From: Bostrychus sinensis
Taxonomy: Eukaryota > Chordata > Actinopteri > Gobiiformes > Eleotridae
Direction of reading: 5' to 3'
DNA length: 64,000 nucleotides
Assembly (NCBI GenBank): GCA_020698575.1
Contig: CM036246.1
Location: 1,414,501-1,478,500, forward strand
Made by a program: the position numbers and the translations under genes. Positions within the stretch are counted from its first letter, which is position 1, and every line of letters starts with the position of its first letter. This document shows, piece by piece, positions 32,677-45,154 of the stretch. The notes under the pieces were generated by a model. It saw only the letters and a program-made list of their open reading frames with translations, was not told the DNA's origin and did no database searches.

Positions 32677-33654
32677 CAGTCCCTCCAGGATTTTGCGGGC
32701 AATTTTTATGATTGTTGTGGGCTAAAATGCCTGATTTTGCAGGGGATTTTCTTAAAAGTTGCGCTAAAAGTTGCGATTTTTTTTTGTCTATAATTTACAG
32801 GTAAAAAGTACCAGAGGTGATAAAAATAAACTGTTACTTGAGCTTTTTCTTAAGCTCAAGTAACAGTTTATTAATATAATTTATTTTATAAATTAGCTAG
32901 AACTATAAAAATGGACAAAATTTGTTTTTAAACATATATGAGGTGGTAATTAATCTAATCAGGCCAAGCGTACCTACTTTTTTAAAAGATATTGCTGTGT
33001 TATTAGGCTAGTTTTTTGGGGGGCTATTACACTGCCTCTGATTCTGATTCTGTTTCCTCTCAGATCTTCTCTGGTGATTCCTGTTGTGTGCTGTAGAACA
33101 TCCAGTCATTAAAAACAGAGGTTTTCAGGAAGGTTATTAGCCTGCAACATTAACGTTTAAAGAACAATGACCTCAAACTTAATTGTTGTCCAAATACGCT
33201 GCCCATTCAACTTTTTAGGCAACTATATCACCATGGCAACGCAGACAGCTTTTCAGAGTGACACCAGTCAAAACTAGAAAGTACCGCGTTCGTCTCTTCC
33301 TTCAGTCCCATCAACATGCGCTGCTGCTGGTGAGCTCCTGCGACCTTTGTGCGCTCAACCTCCGCGCGATAGCTCCACGCTGCTCCTCCGTGCTGCTCCT
33401 CCATGCCCCTCTGTTTGAGTGCGCTGCCCCTCCGCATCGCACCTCCTGTCTGTGGCTTAACCCGGCCTCCGGCGCGCATTACCGGTGCGCTGCTGCTCTG
33501 CTCAGAACAGGGAACGGCCCACAGACAGCGGTAAGTGCAGCAAAAGGCAGTTTTAAAGGAAAATCTCGGCGATAATTGGCCAAAGTTGCTGAAAAAGTTC
33601 TAAAGTTTGTGTTAATAGTTGCGATCGCAACATCACGAAATCCTGGAGGGACTG
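32677..33654. mobile_element. 978-bp non-autonomous hAT element
   Basis: Left end CAGTCCCTCCAGGATTTTGC and complemented right end CAGTCCCTCCAGGATTTCGT match over 17 bases. The flanks aacacaat (32669-32676) and aacaatgt (33655-33662) are an imperfect 8-bp duplication that needs a 2-base indel. Both ends hold TTGCGATC/GTTGCGA-type motifs. The CpG-rich centre (33280-33530) has an open frame of 105 codons without any known domain. Confidence 0.8.
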
Positions 33655-33662
33655 AACAATGT

Positions 33663-34538
33663 GTGTAGTGTGTGGGAGAGCTGAACTGTCTGGAAGGATG
33701 TTGTTGTTAGTGCACTGTGTTAGATATTTTTGCTTTAACAAACTTACAATAACTTACTAACTAACAACTTTGTCTACATCAAAACTTTTCATGACTGTCC
33801 AAGACTTTCACAGTCTGTACTATCAGCTTCTGGCAGTTCCTCGTGCAGCGCTAATGCCTTTCCTTTCAGGCTTTACCACAATAAAGTTGTTTCAGCTGCT
33901 GGAAAAGGATGAAGTTTTATTGTGAAGGATCACAAGAGGTGGTCGAGTTCTGTTAACAGAAACTTTACAGTGCATCCCCATCCAGCCTGCAGTTTCTCCT
34001 CTGCCCTTCTCCATCGCTTCTCTTACTTTTGATCATAATTAATAACAAAGTAATTAGCTCTTTTGTAGTTTTTGAGTAAAAGAGACACTGGACCTAAAAA
34101 AAACACTGTCGCTATTCGCAGAGCGGTAATAAACTGCGTCTTGTAATTAAGCCTAAATGCTTTTACAAATTTTAACGGTGCATATCTCAGTGATTCCTGA
34201 ACCTATCTACTGCCCAACAGTAGTCTCACTTACTGACAACAGGGACACGTTTTTTCATATATGAACTGACTCTGGCCCATACACTGAGAATCTGATCGTC
34301 GGTCAGCCAAATGTGCCGCATGAAAGCCAGAATTGGCTCAGAGACAAGTGCTACATGGGAGTGTTTAATTAGGGGTGGTTGATATTGACAAAAATAAATT
34401 TCTCAATATTTTTGGGGATTATCTTGATTCGATAATTACACAATATTTTGCGTAATGCTAAAAATGTGTTTGTAAATATATGACTATTTTACTAGCTCAC
34501 TAGTCAGCACAAGAGGAACTTGTTTTCCCTGTCATATT
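33663..34538. other. No recognised gene
   Basis: Mixed sequence. Weak GGCCC-type repeat near 34260-34350 and a hAT-like start TAGGGGTGGTTGATATTG at about 34371. Open stretches are short. Confidence 0.4.
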
Positions 34539-34539
34539 A

Positions 34540-34694
<155 letters not shown>

Positions 34695-35284
34695 AGTAAC
34701 TTCTAAGTTATTGGTACGAAGTTATTTTCACATTGCACAATAGGGACATTAATGATGACAGTGGAATGTAGATATTATAGAAAATAGGCTACAGTATGTG
34801 CTGCAGGGAACAGGTTGACAGTAGTCACCAACGCAGTGCCTGCGTTACTGATTCACATCTTACGGACTCACTCAGAGTGGCACTGTCAAACTATACTCCA
34901 GAATACAGTAAACTAGTGAACAACATGCAATCACATGTTTCACATTAACAGAATTTATAGACACAGAATGAGATGTTTTAGTGAAACACCATGGTGACTT
35001 AAAAGTATGATGTGAACATGTTTAAAATGATTTGTTCAGATTTCATGTTTAGTTATAAAGTACTACAGATTGAATGCAAATATAATCTAACTCACTGAAA
35101 AATAGCTGCTGTTTTTTGTGTTGTATATCACATAAGAAAACTCATGTCATTTGTTTAAAATTGTTTCAGAGGTAGTGGTTCATGCATCACAGAATTTAAA
35201 TGTGACATGTTCATGGTCATTTTATTTTATAAGCACTTAAGTGCTTATATGTTGATAACTCTCAAAGACTGATACAGTTTTATA

Positions 35285-35422
35285 TAAAAATGTTTAATAT
35301 ACAGGTAAATAGTGTGACTTTATGTCATTTGAAAAGTTTGTATTAAACAGGTAGCCCCCCCACACGTACATCTCAGTAGTCTCGAAGTAGCTCTCAGCTC
35401 CAAGAAGGTTGGTGACTCCAGG
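35285..35422 (-). mobile_element. hAT-like terminal fragment (CTGGAGTCACCAACC end)
   Basis: The minus strand begins CTGGAGTCACCAACCTTCTT and continues GAGCTGAGAGCTACTTC, a text common at the end of a fish hAT family (usual form CAGGGGTCACCAACC). It explains an otherwise convincing 75-codon minus-strand open frame. The other end was not found. Confidence 0.55.
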
Positions 35423-35924
35423 TATAAGACAACCAACAGAGCCTGTTTTTATAACAGTGGTCCACTCCACACAGTCATATGAGTTTGGATGGGTTTGTTT
35501 GAATGCACAGCTGATTGACAAATCAGCTGAAGTAATCGGTCAGTGGCGCTTAAGATTTAGGACAAACTTTTGGACAAAGACAAGAGCGCGTGTATCTCTG
35601 ACAGTGCTGTGAAGTCAGACTTTTACAACATGAGGATGTGCAGTTTTTAGGTTCTCTTTGACACATGGCAGCGGGTTTGCAGGTCAGGCATATGTGACCA
35701 TGTGAAGGACCCCAGCTGCAAACACAGCTGAGTCTCCACACAGGAGTGGCACAGAGCAAGCTGCTCACAGAAGGCTCCAGTTTTAAAGAAAAAATGACTA
35801 TTTCTTTCAAAGGCTGTACATGTAAGGCTGTGGTTTATAACTTTTAAATGTCTCTTTGGGAGAAAATGTAAATACATGGATTGGCTTTGTTCGAACGCAT
35901 TGGCCTGCAGCATTAGGTCAAGGT

Positions 35925-36000
35925 CAAGGTCAAGTTTATTTGTATAGCACATTTACAACAACAATCGCTGCCCAAAGTGCTTCACATGCCCAACAAAGTG
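35925..36000 (-). mobile_element. LINE/SINE 3'-tail fragment
   Basis: AAGTTTATTTGTATAGCACA and CCCAAAGTGCTTCACATG are the complement of a widespread fish LINE/SINE tail. Preceded by four AGGTCA units (35910-35936), which may be the tail's tandem end. Confidence 0.6.
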
Positions 36001-37440
36001 CATTAGCTCAAGCTGTACCGTAACTTCTGATTCATTCACTGTGTATATGTTGTCTGATTGTCTTATAGAGCCTTATAGTAAACAAGGATATGTTGGAGAC
36101 TTTAAAAAATAATTGGTACAGCTATATTATACTTTACTAATGAGGAGCCATGTGCTGTAGTGACTGGTAAAAAAAAAACAAATGCACACGGAGAAATGGG
36201 GTATTATGGGGTGTAAACTGGGTGTGAGTGTTGTAGCATTTTATTTGGGTAGAAATTAAATTACTACACAGTTAATTTTACGTTGTAAGTGCATTAGACA
36301 AATATACACTGTCCTGAGAGTCAGACATGAATCTGCATGTTCTGTGTACCATCAAGTGTTTTTGTTTTCACGTCAGTTTGTTTATTTATTGCATGCAGCC
36401 CTGTTCTACTTCAGTATATGGCTCTATAAAACAACATTTACCCACAATCAGTGGAATTGTAGATACATTACATGTACCTTTCTACTTGTGAACTGAATCT
36501 AATACAGCAGGCTTTCTGCAAAAGTGTCTGAAGTAGTCTAAATATCCAGGTGTTTATATTTACTCCTTAAAAGAGACATTTTAATGTTAAACAACAGCAC
36601 TACACGTGCAGCCTTTGAAAGAAAGAATTCAAGCTTTACTCTCACTCAAAGTCTTTAACATCAACATGTAAATGTGCATTATACACAAAATGCTTATTAA
36701 TCACTTTGCCCCTAAAGTAGCCCTTGACTTTAAAGCAGTTTCTGTCCCCATTGTCCAATTCTGGCACATTTGTTTCCCTTTAAAAAGCATTACTAAAACA
36801 AATGGCTATATAAAATATAACATTTTCACAAAACTTAAAAATATTTGCCCTGCGTATTGATAAAAAAAATCTACAGTACTTATCTGATTTTTAAAAATTG
36901 CCATTGCCAACCATACAAAAATTTTTATCTGTCGACCTTTCATCCCCGATACCAGTATTGGATTGGTGCATAAAACTAAAAATGTGTCTCCTGAAAGGTG
37001 TCCATTTTACATCTAAAAAGTCCAACATTTGTGTTGAAAATGATAGCAGTATGTTCAGCAAAGTGAGAAAATCTCAAAAGCTTTTATTTCCGCATATGCA
37101 AATGCATTGAGAACACTGTTCATTCTATTTTAAATCAATGAAGAAAAATTATAAAATTTGTTATTCCTTTACAGAAAATGAAGAAAAAAGGAATATTAGG
37201 CTGTTCAAAAATATCAGTGTCTGCACTTTCCTTAACAAACCAAACATTGACTGTAACTGAAAAATGCTTTAAGATTTTGCTTTGTGGTGGATCTCTGAGC
37301 TTATATTTAGTTTTAGTGGCGATAAGGGCAGACGTGAGGAGACAAAGCAGTTGCCGTGCTGATTGTGGTCGGGCGTTGGTGTGTCCCAGGCTTTTAGCAT
37401 TAGGCAACATGACCTCTTGAAGTAGTTTTATATATTTAAA
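36001..37440. other. No recognised gene
   Basis: AT-rich sequence with open stretches up to 114 codons (minus strand 37479-37135) but no domains. A short hAT-like end is at its right border. Confidence 0.4.
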
Positions 37441-37441
37441 A

Positions 37442-37560
37442 TAGGGCTGGGTGATAGTGGCTAAAAAATTAAATCTCAATTTTTCTTCATTTCTTAGCCG
37501 ATTTACGATTTGAATTGATTTTTTGCTCTTGTTGGCATAAAATGCTATTTAAATGTGTTT
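37442..37560 (+). mobile_element. hAT-like end TAGGGCTGGGTGATAG
   Basis: TAGGGCTGGGTGATAGTGGC followed by AAATCTCAATTTTTC is the usual left end of a fish hAT family; compare 49967. The right end was not found, so it is truncated or hidden. Confidence 0.45.
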
Positions 37561-37734
37561 CACTCTTACAAAAGCTTCTATAAATGTGTGAAATAAATCT
37601 TTTTGGTTGAGGTTGTGTAAGGATGCTGTTAAAAAAATGTTAAATTAGGAGCATGTATTATTCTAGGTATATAATGTCTTATTTGCAAATAGCAAAAAAA
37701 GTGAGAAGAGAGCAAAGAGTATCTATTCTTTAAA

Positions 37735-38723
37735 GCTTTGAATGGGTCCATTGTAACCCCCCACCCCCCCACCCATAGAGTTTAGCAAGCTGGTCCAAGC
37801 CTTTTTCATGCCAAAGTTTAAACACAATGTCTTGACATGATGGGATAAAATCTGGATTTCTGTATATCGGGGCTAATAAGGAGAAGTGGTTCTTTAGTTT
37901 AAAGAAAAGTAACATTTTGTACCATGTGTTCAATGTATTAAAAACAATGAAGTTGTTCCGCACATCTGCTTTGACCCTCTTAGTACATATAAAAGGACAG
38001 TACTTTAGAGTTAGAAGACCACAGTTACTTTACTACAGTTATATCAATTCATGTATTTGACACGGTAGGATTCACCAATTCATATAGATAACGCATTTGT
38101 GCGGCCCAGTAGTAGAGGCGAATATTTGGAACAACTAAACCTGCTTGATCTTTACGTCTCTGTAATTTGGTCGATTTCATTCTTGCTTTCTTTCCCTGCC
38201 ATATATAGTGTGGCAATATTTTATCCAGCTTTGAGAACCAACTATTCGGGATTGAGTTTGGCAACATTTGTAGTGGATACATGAGCCTAGGAAGTATATT
38301 AATTTTAAACACACTTATCCTTCCTAACCAGGAAACGGGTAAACCTTTCCACCAGTCTAGATCCTCCCTATTATGTGTCATTATAGGTTTTAGATTCAAT
38401 ATAAACAGTTTTTTAAGAGAAGGACTCACTTTTATACCAAGATAAGTTATTTCTTTGGATGACCAATAGAAGGGAAATCCCAGTGGTGGAGCAGATCCTG
38501 CCATGGCACCTACAGGCATGGCAACAAGTTTATAACAAGTTTACTTTAAAACCTGAGATATGTCCATATTGTTTCAAATAGTCAAGTAAGTGTGGGATGG
38601 TGCTGTCTGTTTTGATTAAATACAGTAAGACATCATCCACTTTGAGATTTTGTGCTCTGTACCATCAATGAGAAACCCCTTTATATTTGAGGATGCTCTA
38701 ATGAGCTCTGCGAATGTTTTGAT
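37735..38723 (-). pseudogene. L1-type LINE RT C-terminal part (minus strand)
   Basis: From high to low: IRASSNIKGFLIDGTEHKI at about 38719-38663, the motif C region reading KVDDVLLYL (38655-38625; normally FADD, so the first residues are altered while both Asp remain), HISGFKVN, then a 156-codon open stretch (38519-38049) with YLGIKVSPSLKKL, LPVSWLGRISVFKINILPRL and GLVVPNIRLYYWAAQMRYL, and finally WHEKGLDQLAKLY near 37780. This is the C-terminal half of an L1 ORF2. It continues on the far side of a hAT insertion at 39703-40960. Confidence 0.82.
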
Positions 38724-39694
38724 TAAGGGTGCTCCGATCAGGGTTTTTGAGGCCGATCACCGATCAGCCTCTGCTGTGATCGGCCGATACCGATCATGGC
38801 CGATACCGATGTGGTCTTCAATGTAGTAATGTATTGTATGCTATTATTAGTTCCATTTGAAAAATACTGTAGCCTTTGTAAATATAAAAGAACAACAAAA
38901 TTCTACTTATTTTTGTTTTAGAAGAGGTTTTGTTGCATTATTGGTCTTTAATGTGTGCCCAGTGTCTGTGGCTTTGTTTGAATGCTCCGCTGATGTAAAA
39001 ATCAGCTGTTCTTAATTGGTTCCTTTAATGCGAGTCCGCTGGTGCCTGTGTCCGCGTAACGCGCAGCCAAACCAGGTTGAAACACAGTGGACTAAAGAGC
39101 AGACAGCTCCTGCTGCCAGTTTTGACAACGTCTGAATGAAGAAAACGTGCAAAGAGAGCAGAGAAGACAACGATGAAAGGTGCTCCTCTCAGACACACGG
39201 ACACATGGGCTGCCTTTTTACTTTCTCTTTCCATTAGCAGCCATTTGGTGCAGTTTAAGCCACAAAACGCACAGTTTTCTCCGCGCAACAAGACACAGGC
39301 AGACTCTGAACTTTCTTAATCCTTTTAACGTAACTGTTAGCGGGTTAGCTGTAGCTCTATTTACGTTGGTGTTTGCAAATACACGCACTGCTGCGCCTCG
39401 GTTCTGTCCCGTGCGCTCCTAAAGCAGGCGGGGACACAGCGGGGACACAAAGCAGCGCCTCCAGGGCAGGTTTGTGTTAGTTATAACCAGGGCTTAACTT
39501 ACAAACACTGCTAAAATAACGCTACTGCTGTTTAATCAAACCGGAGTTGCAGGACAGTAAATGTGAGAGCCTCGCGTGTTTATTGTAATTTGATCGGCCC
39601 TTCTGATCGGCCCATTTTACCGATCACCGATCACTCTATTTTTAGCCATGATCGGCCGATCATGATCGGCGGCCGATCGATCGGAGCACCCTTA
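38724..39694. mobile_element. 971-bp non-autonomous hAT element in the L1
   Basis: Ends TAAGGGTGCTCCGATC and GATCGGAGCACCCTTA are perfect 16-bp inverted repeats. The 8-bp duplication gttttgat flanks it (38716-38723 and 39695-39702). Both subterminal regions carry dense CCGATC/GATCGG and GGCCGAT motifs. Interior CpG-rich stretch at 39020-39480. A lone copy of this end is at 44894-44909. No transposase. Confidence 0.93.
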
Positions 39695-39702
39695 GTTTTG
39701 AT

Positions 39703-40960
39703 AGCACGGGTCTACAGCAAAATGCTTCCGGAACAAAAGTAGTGACATTTTTCTTGGATTAGGTCACTAATAAAGAAAAAGTAAGTCAGAAGTGCAGATT
39801 GGCTATAGTTTCCAAGAAACAGTATTGGGTCAAAATAGGAAATTTATGCAAAATAAGGCAAAAACGGTAGTTTATCAGACATCTACAAGCAACCAGTTCT
39901 ATCTGAAAGCCTGTCTGCACATTCCAATACATTCATTTTAATATGGCTAGAGTTTTGACATAAAATGTTTGTTTTTATTTGCAGAAATCTCTCTCTTGGA
40001 AGTGGACAAAATGAATGCATGTAGAAAAATTAAATATTTTGAAAATATAAATATTATTTTTAAGCAAAAATGCCTAAATCTATTGTATAAACAGATGCGA
40101 TTTTGATGTGAAACAATATCATTAAATTTCTTGAATACATTAGCTAACCAGCACAGTTATCTAATTGATTTTCAGTTCATCTTATCAAAATAAATGAGAT
40201 TTAGCCACTTTTATCTCAGAAAGCAGATCGAGTCCAAAAATTTGTAGACCAGTGTAACCAGTGCAAACAAGAAAGGGGGGGCACCCTGTTGAGTTCTAAA
40301 GAAAGTGAGAAAATTTTAGAACAGTGAGAATTGGTAATAACAGCTGCTCTGGGGGAAGAAGCTTTACCCAGTCAACAAAATTAGTACCCAATTTTTCAAA
40401 TTTTTTCATAGCATGAAAGAGGTATGGCCATTCAGCTCTATCAAATGCTTTTAAAGAATCTAAAGACACAACTAAGCCCTAACTAACTAAGCTTGCTGTA
40501 TAATATTAAGGAGCCTGCGTAGATTATGAAATGAGTTCGTTCAGTTTATAAACCCCGTTTGATCAGGTTTAATCAGTGCAGTATTTTCACTTATGTCTTT
40601 ACGTCCACATGCCGGATCTTCGGGGTCCTTGTCCTTTTTCAGGATCAGACAGATTTTTGCCTGTGTCATTGTTTCTGGTAACCGGTGGGTTGTGGTGAAG
40701 CTATAGTTGTATGTTCTAAGCAAATAGGGAACAATCTTGTCTTTAAAAGCTTTAAACCATTCCACAGGGAATCCATCCAGGATTTTCCACTTGCATCAAT
40801 GAGATGGCTTTCAGAATTTCTTTTTCCTCAGTGGGTCTAAATTAGGCTGTTAAATCCAGCAAACATGAGTAAAAAACAATCCTCACTGGAGAGTTTTTTT
40901 TAAAAGGAGGGGAGAGACCCGACAATGAAGCAAAGGTCTTGTTGCAGGGGTCTTGCAAGA
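39703..40960 (-). pseudogene. L1-type LINE RT N-terminal part (minus strand)
   Basis: The minus strand has MEWFKAFKDKIVPYLLRTYN and LPETMTQAKICLILKKDKDPEDPAC at 40765-40610, then a jump to IKPDQTGFIN, so the YRPISLLN segment is deleted. Next come FHNLRRLLNIIQQA (about 40525-40485), VVSLDSLKAFDRAEW (motif A, catalytic Asp in FD, about 40470-40425) and TGCPLS (motif B, about 40285). Between about 40265 and 39770 lies roughly 490 bp of unrelated AT-rich DNA, an insertion whose ends I could not define. The RT resumes at 39703-39768. Dead copy. Confidence 0.75.
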
Positions 40961-41025
40961 CCAGGGGTTCCACTGATTCTACTTTAGTGAGTTGTGTTAC
41001 ATTTACTGTATATTACTGTTAGGGA

Positions 41026-41780
41026 TGGGAATTTAGCGCATTATTCGCGATTAATTAATTGCAGAGAAATTAACTCATTAAAAAAATATACACATTTAAT
41101 CGTTTGTCGATTACAACGCAGAGCTTTTCTCTGTGACCTAGTTTCTGGCGCAAGGTAACCAGGGCTGGACATCCACACTGACCAAAACACCAAATGTAAT
41201 GTAAATGTAATTTCAGCTGTGGTCAGTTAGATATGAGCTACCTAAATGAGTGTATACTCGTATCCACCGCACAGCATCACTTATCTTTCACTTTCAAACG
41301 CGCTGCTTCAATGCGCTGCTCATCATATCTTGGCTCATTGTCGTAGCTGACTGACGCTCACAGGAGACAGCAGTGCGTTGGGTTCAGAGACGCGAAGGGA
41401 AGAGTGGGAGAAAAAAGGTTGGAGATGCCTCCTTTAGGCTAAAATGTTTGTGTTCTGTCATGCTCGGAGTGAGGCTCATATTTACCAAAGTTTTTAGTTT
41501 CACTTTCCCTGCACACTCCATTGTGACACTGTTGAGTGTATTAGTTTGTCGACTCCGATACAAACATAAAACTTTATTCTCATAGTAATATGACTAAAGT
41601 TTGTTCATGTCTGACGGTGTTTGCTCCCAGTCAGGAGACAGGTTTACTGCATAAATGCACTCTTCCCCTCTTCGCGTCTTTCTCTCTGCACAAACACAGT
41701 TTAGACCTGTCTCCGCCCTCATTTTTAGTTATTTAGGTCGAGGTAAAACTACAGCAAGTGTCTCCTTCATGCACTGGTAT
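41026..41780. mobile_element. Probable hAT-like element, left end TAGGGATGGGAATTTAGCGC
   Basis: TAGGGATGGGAATTTAGCGC at about 41031 followed by GCGATTAATTAATTGCAG and ATTTAATCGTTTGTCGATTA is the left end of a fish hAT family. The following 700 bp have promoter-like CpG content. No right end or target duplication found. Confidence 0.45.
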
Positions 41781-43550
41781 AATGCAGACAAGCAGAGGAG
41801 TAGATGCTCTCAGCTGCTTCATTGAGTTTTATTGAGAATTCAACGTCACATAACTGACAAAACCACGTAATTGCACGCCAATCCTGGTAATGTTCTGACA
41901 TTTATTCACACTTAAGCCTTCCCAGCAAATTCACAGTAATTTGACTATGTGTTGACCTAGGAAATTGACAGACCAAAAATGCTGGGAAATCCGTTCCAGC
42001 TCTGTTCACACATGACCCTGTTCTGGCAAAATGCAGGAAAATTGCTGGGTAAGGCTGCATGTGTGAAAGGGGCTTTTCAGTACTCACAGGTAGTTTTAGA
42101 TCTTCTTTAATCTTCCTGGAGCTGATCATTGGCTGTGCCTTTGCCATTTTGTCTAATCTTCAGCCCATTCGAATGATAATTTATCATTTTCTTCCATGTC
42201 TTTCAGGTTTTGGTTGCCATTTTAGAGTTTTCCCCTCCTCCAGTCAACTTTTTAATCAAAATACGCTGTTCTTCTGAACAATGTCTCAAACAAACCATTA
42301 CTCCAATTTTTTGAAAGAAATGCAATATAACAGCCTGCACAACATGTCCTGCCTTTGTCCTTTCATAAGGACATCAGCTGATTTCTTACAGCTGACTGAG
42401 GTCCCTGAGTGGGAGCCTACCACACTGCTATTATTTTGAACATGCCCCTTTCAATTAACTAATCAAATACAGAGAATTAGCAGTATGCATTTCAGCACTG
42501 TTGGGTCTATTGGTTTTCTATTACTCTACTACACCCACTAGTAAGTTATTTGCCATGTATAAATAAATATATATATTTTATTTATTTATTTTTACCAAAA
42601 ACAGTGATTGTTTTGCTTTGGGATGTTGAACTACTATTATTTTAAAGTACATTTATTTAATTTGTCTATATTGTGCCTGTTTGCATTTTCAGTCAGAACT
42701 TAGTAGTGGTATTAAGCTGCAATAGCCATGGTTAATATTTATATTTTTGTGAGAACAAGAAGTGATTTACTGGACTGAATTTGACCCATAGACCTCAGGT
42801 TGAAAATGTAGTTCACTGTCATATAGCTGCAGTAATTGACATGTCATGGTTTATACACGACAGAGACAGGACCATGGCAGTGCACATAATGTAGCCAATT
42901 TGCTAACGCTAATAACTGCTCACTTTGTCTTTTCTCCATTGGGAACGCTGACAGAAGTTTTGTTACTTCATCTGTCTACCAAAACATCTTCAAAATACAG
43001 TTGTATAAGTAATTAAAATGGGCTTAAAGTGCTAACTCTCAGCTTGATTTGAGAGTATTCATGTCTGAGTCAAAGAAAGGGTTTAGGAATAACCTCTTTA
43101 ATGTGTAGCTGCCTCTTTTTCAAGGGCTCAAAAGTAATTGGACAGTTACCTCAAAAAATATTTCATGGGCTATTTCTCTCATTAAGCCATTATAAATTGA
43201 GCAGGTTAAAGGTCTGGACTTGATGCAAATGCAACATTTGCATTAAAGCTGTTGCTGTGAACCCATAACAGTCTGTCAATGGACCAGACCTAGCCTCGCC
43301 AGCCCGCCCCTCCTAACATATAAAATAGAAACATATAGAATAAGAAAAGAGTTGGTCTGACTGGCCAGGCTAAACCAGACAATCCCTAGGCTGAAACAAA
43401 TGGTCCAAAACACACCACATCTTCTGTAAAACATGGAGCTGTGGCGCAGTGTGATGCATGAGCATGCATGGCTTACAATGGCACTTGGTCACTGGTGTTT
43501 GTTGATGATGCGATAGAAGACAGAAGCAGCACGATGAATTTTGAAATGTA
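41781..43550. other. No recognised gene
   Basis: Mixed AT-rich sequence; open stretches below 85 codons and no domains. Confidence 0.4.
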
Positions 43551-43553
43551 TAG

Positions 43554-44890
43554 TAGAGTTGGGCGATATCCATTTTTTCATACCGTCTTACTGTCCCCAA
43601 ATTATACTGGGGTATACGGTATAATCATCTATCCACTTAATTGAAGCTAAACTTGCCTTTAAATTTGAGTTAAAACAGTACTTTGAAAATGTAGGGACTT
43701 ATATTGTTTTTGGGCAAAAAAGAGGTGTAGTAAATACAGAAATATGTTTCTGAAGTGCTAATTTGTAAAAACAAGACATATATAATAAAAAGTTAATTTG
43801 AAACTGGTCACAACCCAGCAACAGTTTATCCTCCAACATGTCCGCATCTTTTTCTTATGCGTCCTCCTATGCTATGCACCCTATGCATGCGAAAACGGGT
43901 TAAAATGTGGCCATACAACACGCTGGAGGGTTGCGGACATCATTGTTCAAATAAATGTCCAATTTCCATTTTGCAGGGCTTCAGCAGTGCGCTCTCTGCT
44001 GTGCTTCTGTGGCCGTGCTGGCTACAGCAGTGACAGTCACAGCTTGTTAAAATAAGCATGTTGTAGACAGCTAACGTCAGACAGTGATGGTATTTTATGG
44101 ACAAATGTGGACTGTTGGACTACTATGGCCTACTGTATGTCTCTATGTCTTTATTAGGTAAAAACAATTTTTAATTAAATTTATATACAGCATTTGTTCA
44201 TATATTTGTTGAAAAGAAGGCAACAGAGTAACTGTTGTGCATTGTTGTGAATGGTCTGTTTTCTTCCACGGGGGATCGGAAGTGACATTTTGTGGGCATT
44301 CCCACCGTTGCCGACTGTATTTGATATAAACGATTGGATATAAGACAGCCAATCAGAAACATTTCTGAATCCCAGTCTGTGATTGGCTGTCCTGCTGACT
44401 ACAATCGTAGTTTGACCTGTGCCACCTTGAGCGAGGGTGGAGCCAGAGTTGCGAGCAGAAATGAGTTGTCATGCGAGCAAAGATGTTGCGTGAACGCGTG
44501 GATGCCCACTCGCGCACCTAGGTAGACTTTGAGCGAGCATGTAGGCAAAGTTGAGCGTGCATGGAACAAAGGTTTGTGTGCTCAAATTATTATTCTCTTT
44601 TCAAATGGTAAAAGAGTGCGTGCTCGACACTCACTCTGCGCGCACATGGAGGTTCCACAAATATTACACCATACGCAGAAGTAGGCCTCTCCAGGGGCGA
44701 TGTGTGCATCATGGCGCATAGTTGGGAAATCTTTCCATGTCCTGCACAGTGCACAGCACTTCATGTGTAACACACAGAGCTAAATTCCTTTTTTCTTGAG
44801 AGAGCGCGGTCTTCCTTTTGCAAAAGATACTCCATATGTGTCCCGCTTGAGTAGATTGATAGACCACAGAGAGAGAATGCCATGCAAATC
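43554..44890. mobile_element. hAT-like element, copy A (TAGAGTTGGGCGATATCC end)
   Basis: The left end TAGAGTTGGGCGATATCC is followed by ATTTTTTCATACCGTC. Most blocks match the element at 62110-63402: the AAACTTGCCTTTAAA section, the ATGTGGCxxTACAA...CGCTGGAGGGTTG section, the CTACAGCAGTGACAGTCACA section and the CGCATAGTTGG...TGTGTCCCGCTT section. The right end of the family is missing; the copy stops at about 44890, at a foreign 16-bp end (44894-44909). Non-coding. Confidence 0.7.
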
Positions 44891-44893
44891 CTG

Positions 44894-44909
44894 ATCGGAG
44901 CACCCTTAC
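44894..44909. repeat. Isolated hAT terminal repeat GATCGGAGCACCCTTA
   Basis: Identical to the right terminal repeat of the 38724-39694 element. Nothing to its left resembles that element's interior, so it is a relic left by deletion or recombination. Confidence 0.75.
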
Positions 44910-45154
44910 AGCTAACATTGATATTGCTGCGGCTTATTTAGTACCAATTTATTCATTATTATGCCATGAGTGAAGGTTTTTTTCACAGACATGTTGTGTA
45001 CAGTTTAAAAACCTGAGCGGTCCTGCAGTTCTCCTGAAACTCTCACAGCCTGACGACTAGTGTTCTGTACAGTGAAGGGGGATGACATTCGGACAAAGCC
45101 ACTGGCACAGTTGTTAAATGTCTTTCAGTCATCAGAGCAAAATCTGCTGAAACC

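Noticed and set aside
33840..33950. Exon after TTTCCTTTCAG near 33868
   Set aside because: Only 17 codons open in the best frame and no donor or conservation clue.
35294..35521. 75-codon minus-strand frame that looks protein-like (GSVGCLIPGVTNLLGAES)
   Set aside because: The DNA matches the terminal text of a common fish hAT element (GAGTCACCAACC, GAGAGCTACTTC), so the frame is incidental.
44070..44917. 8-bp duplication cagctaac (44070s and 44910s) marking an insertion
   Set aside because: The sequence after the first copy does not match the inverted TAAGGGTGCTCC end, so the repeat is likely chance.
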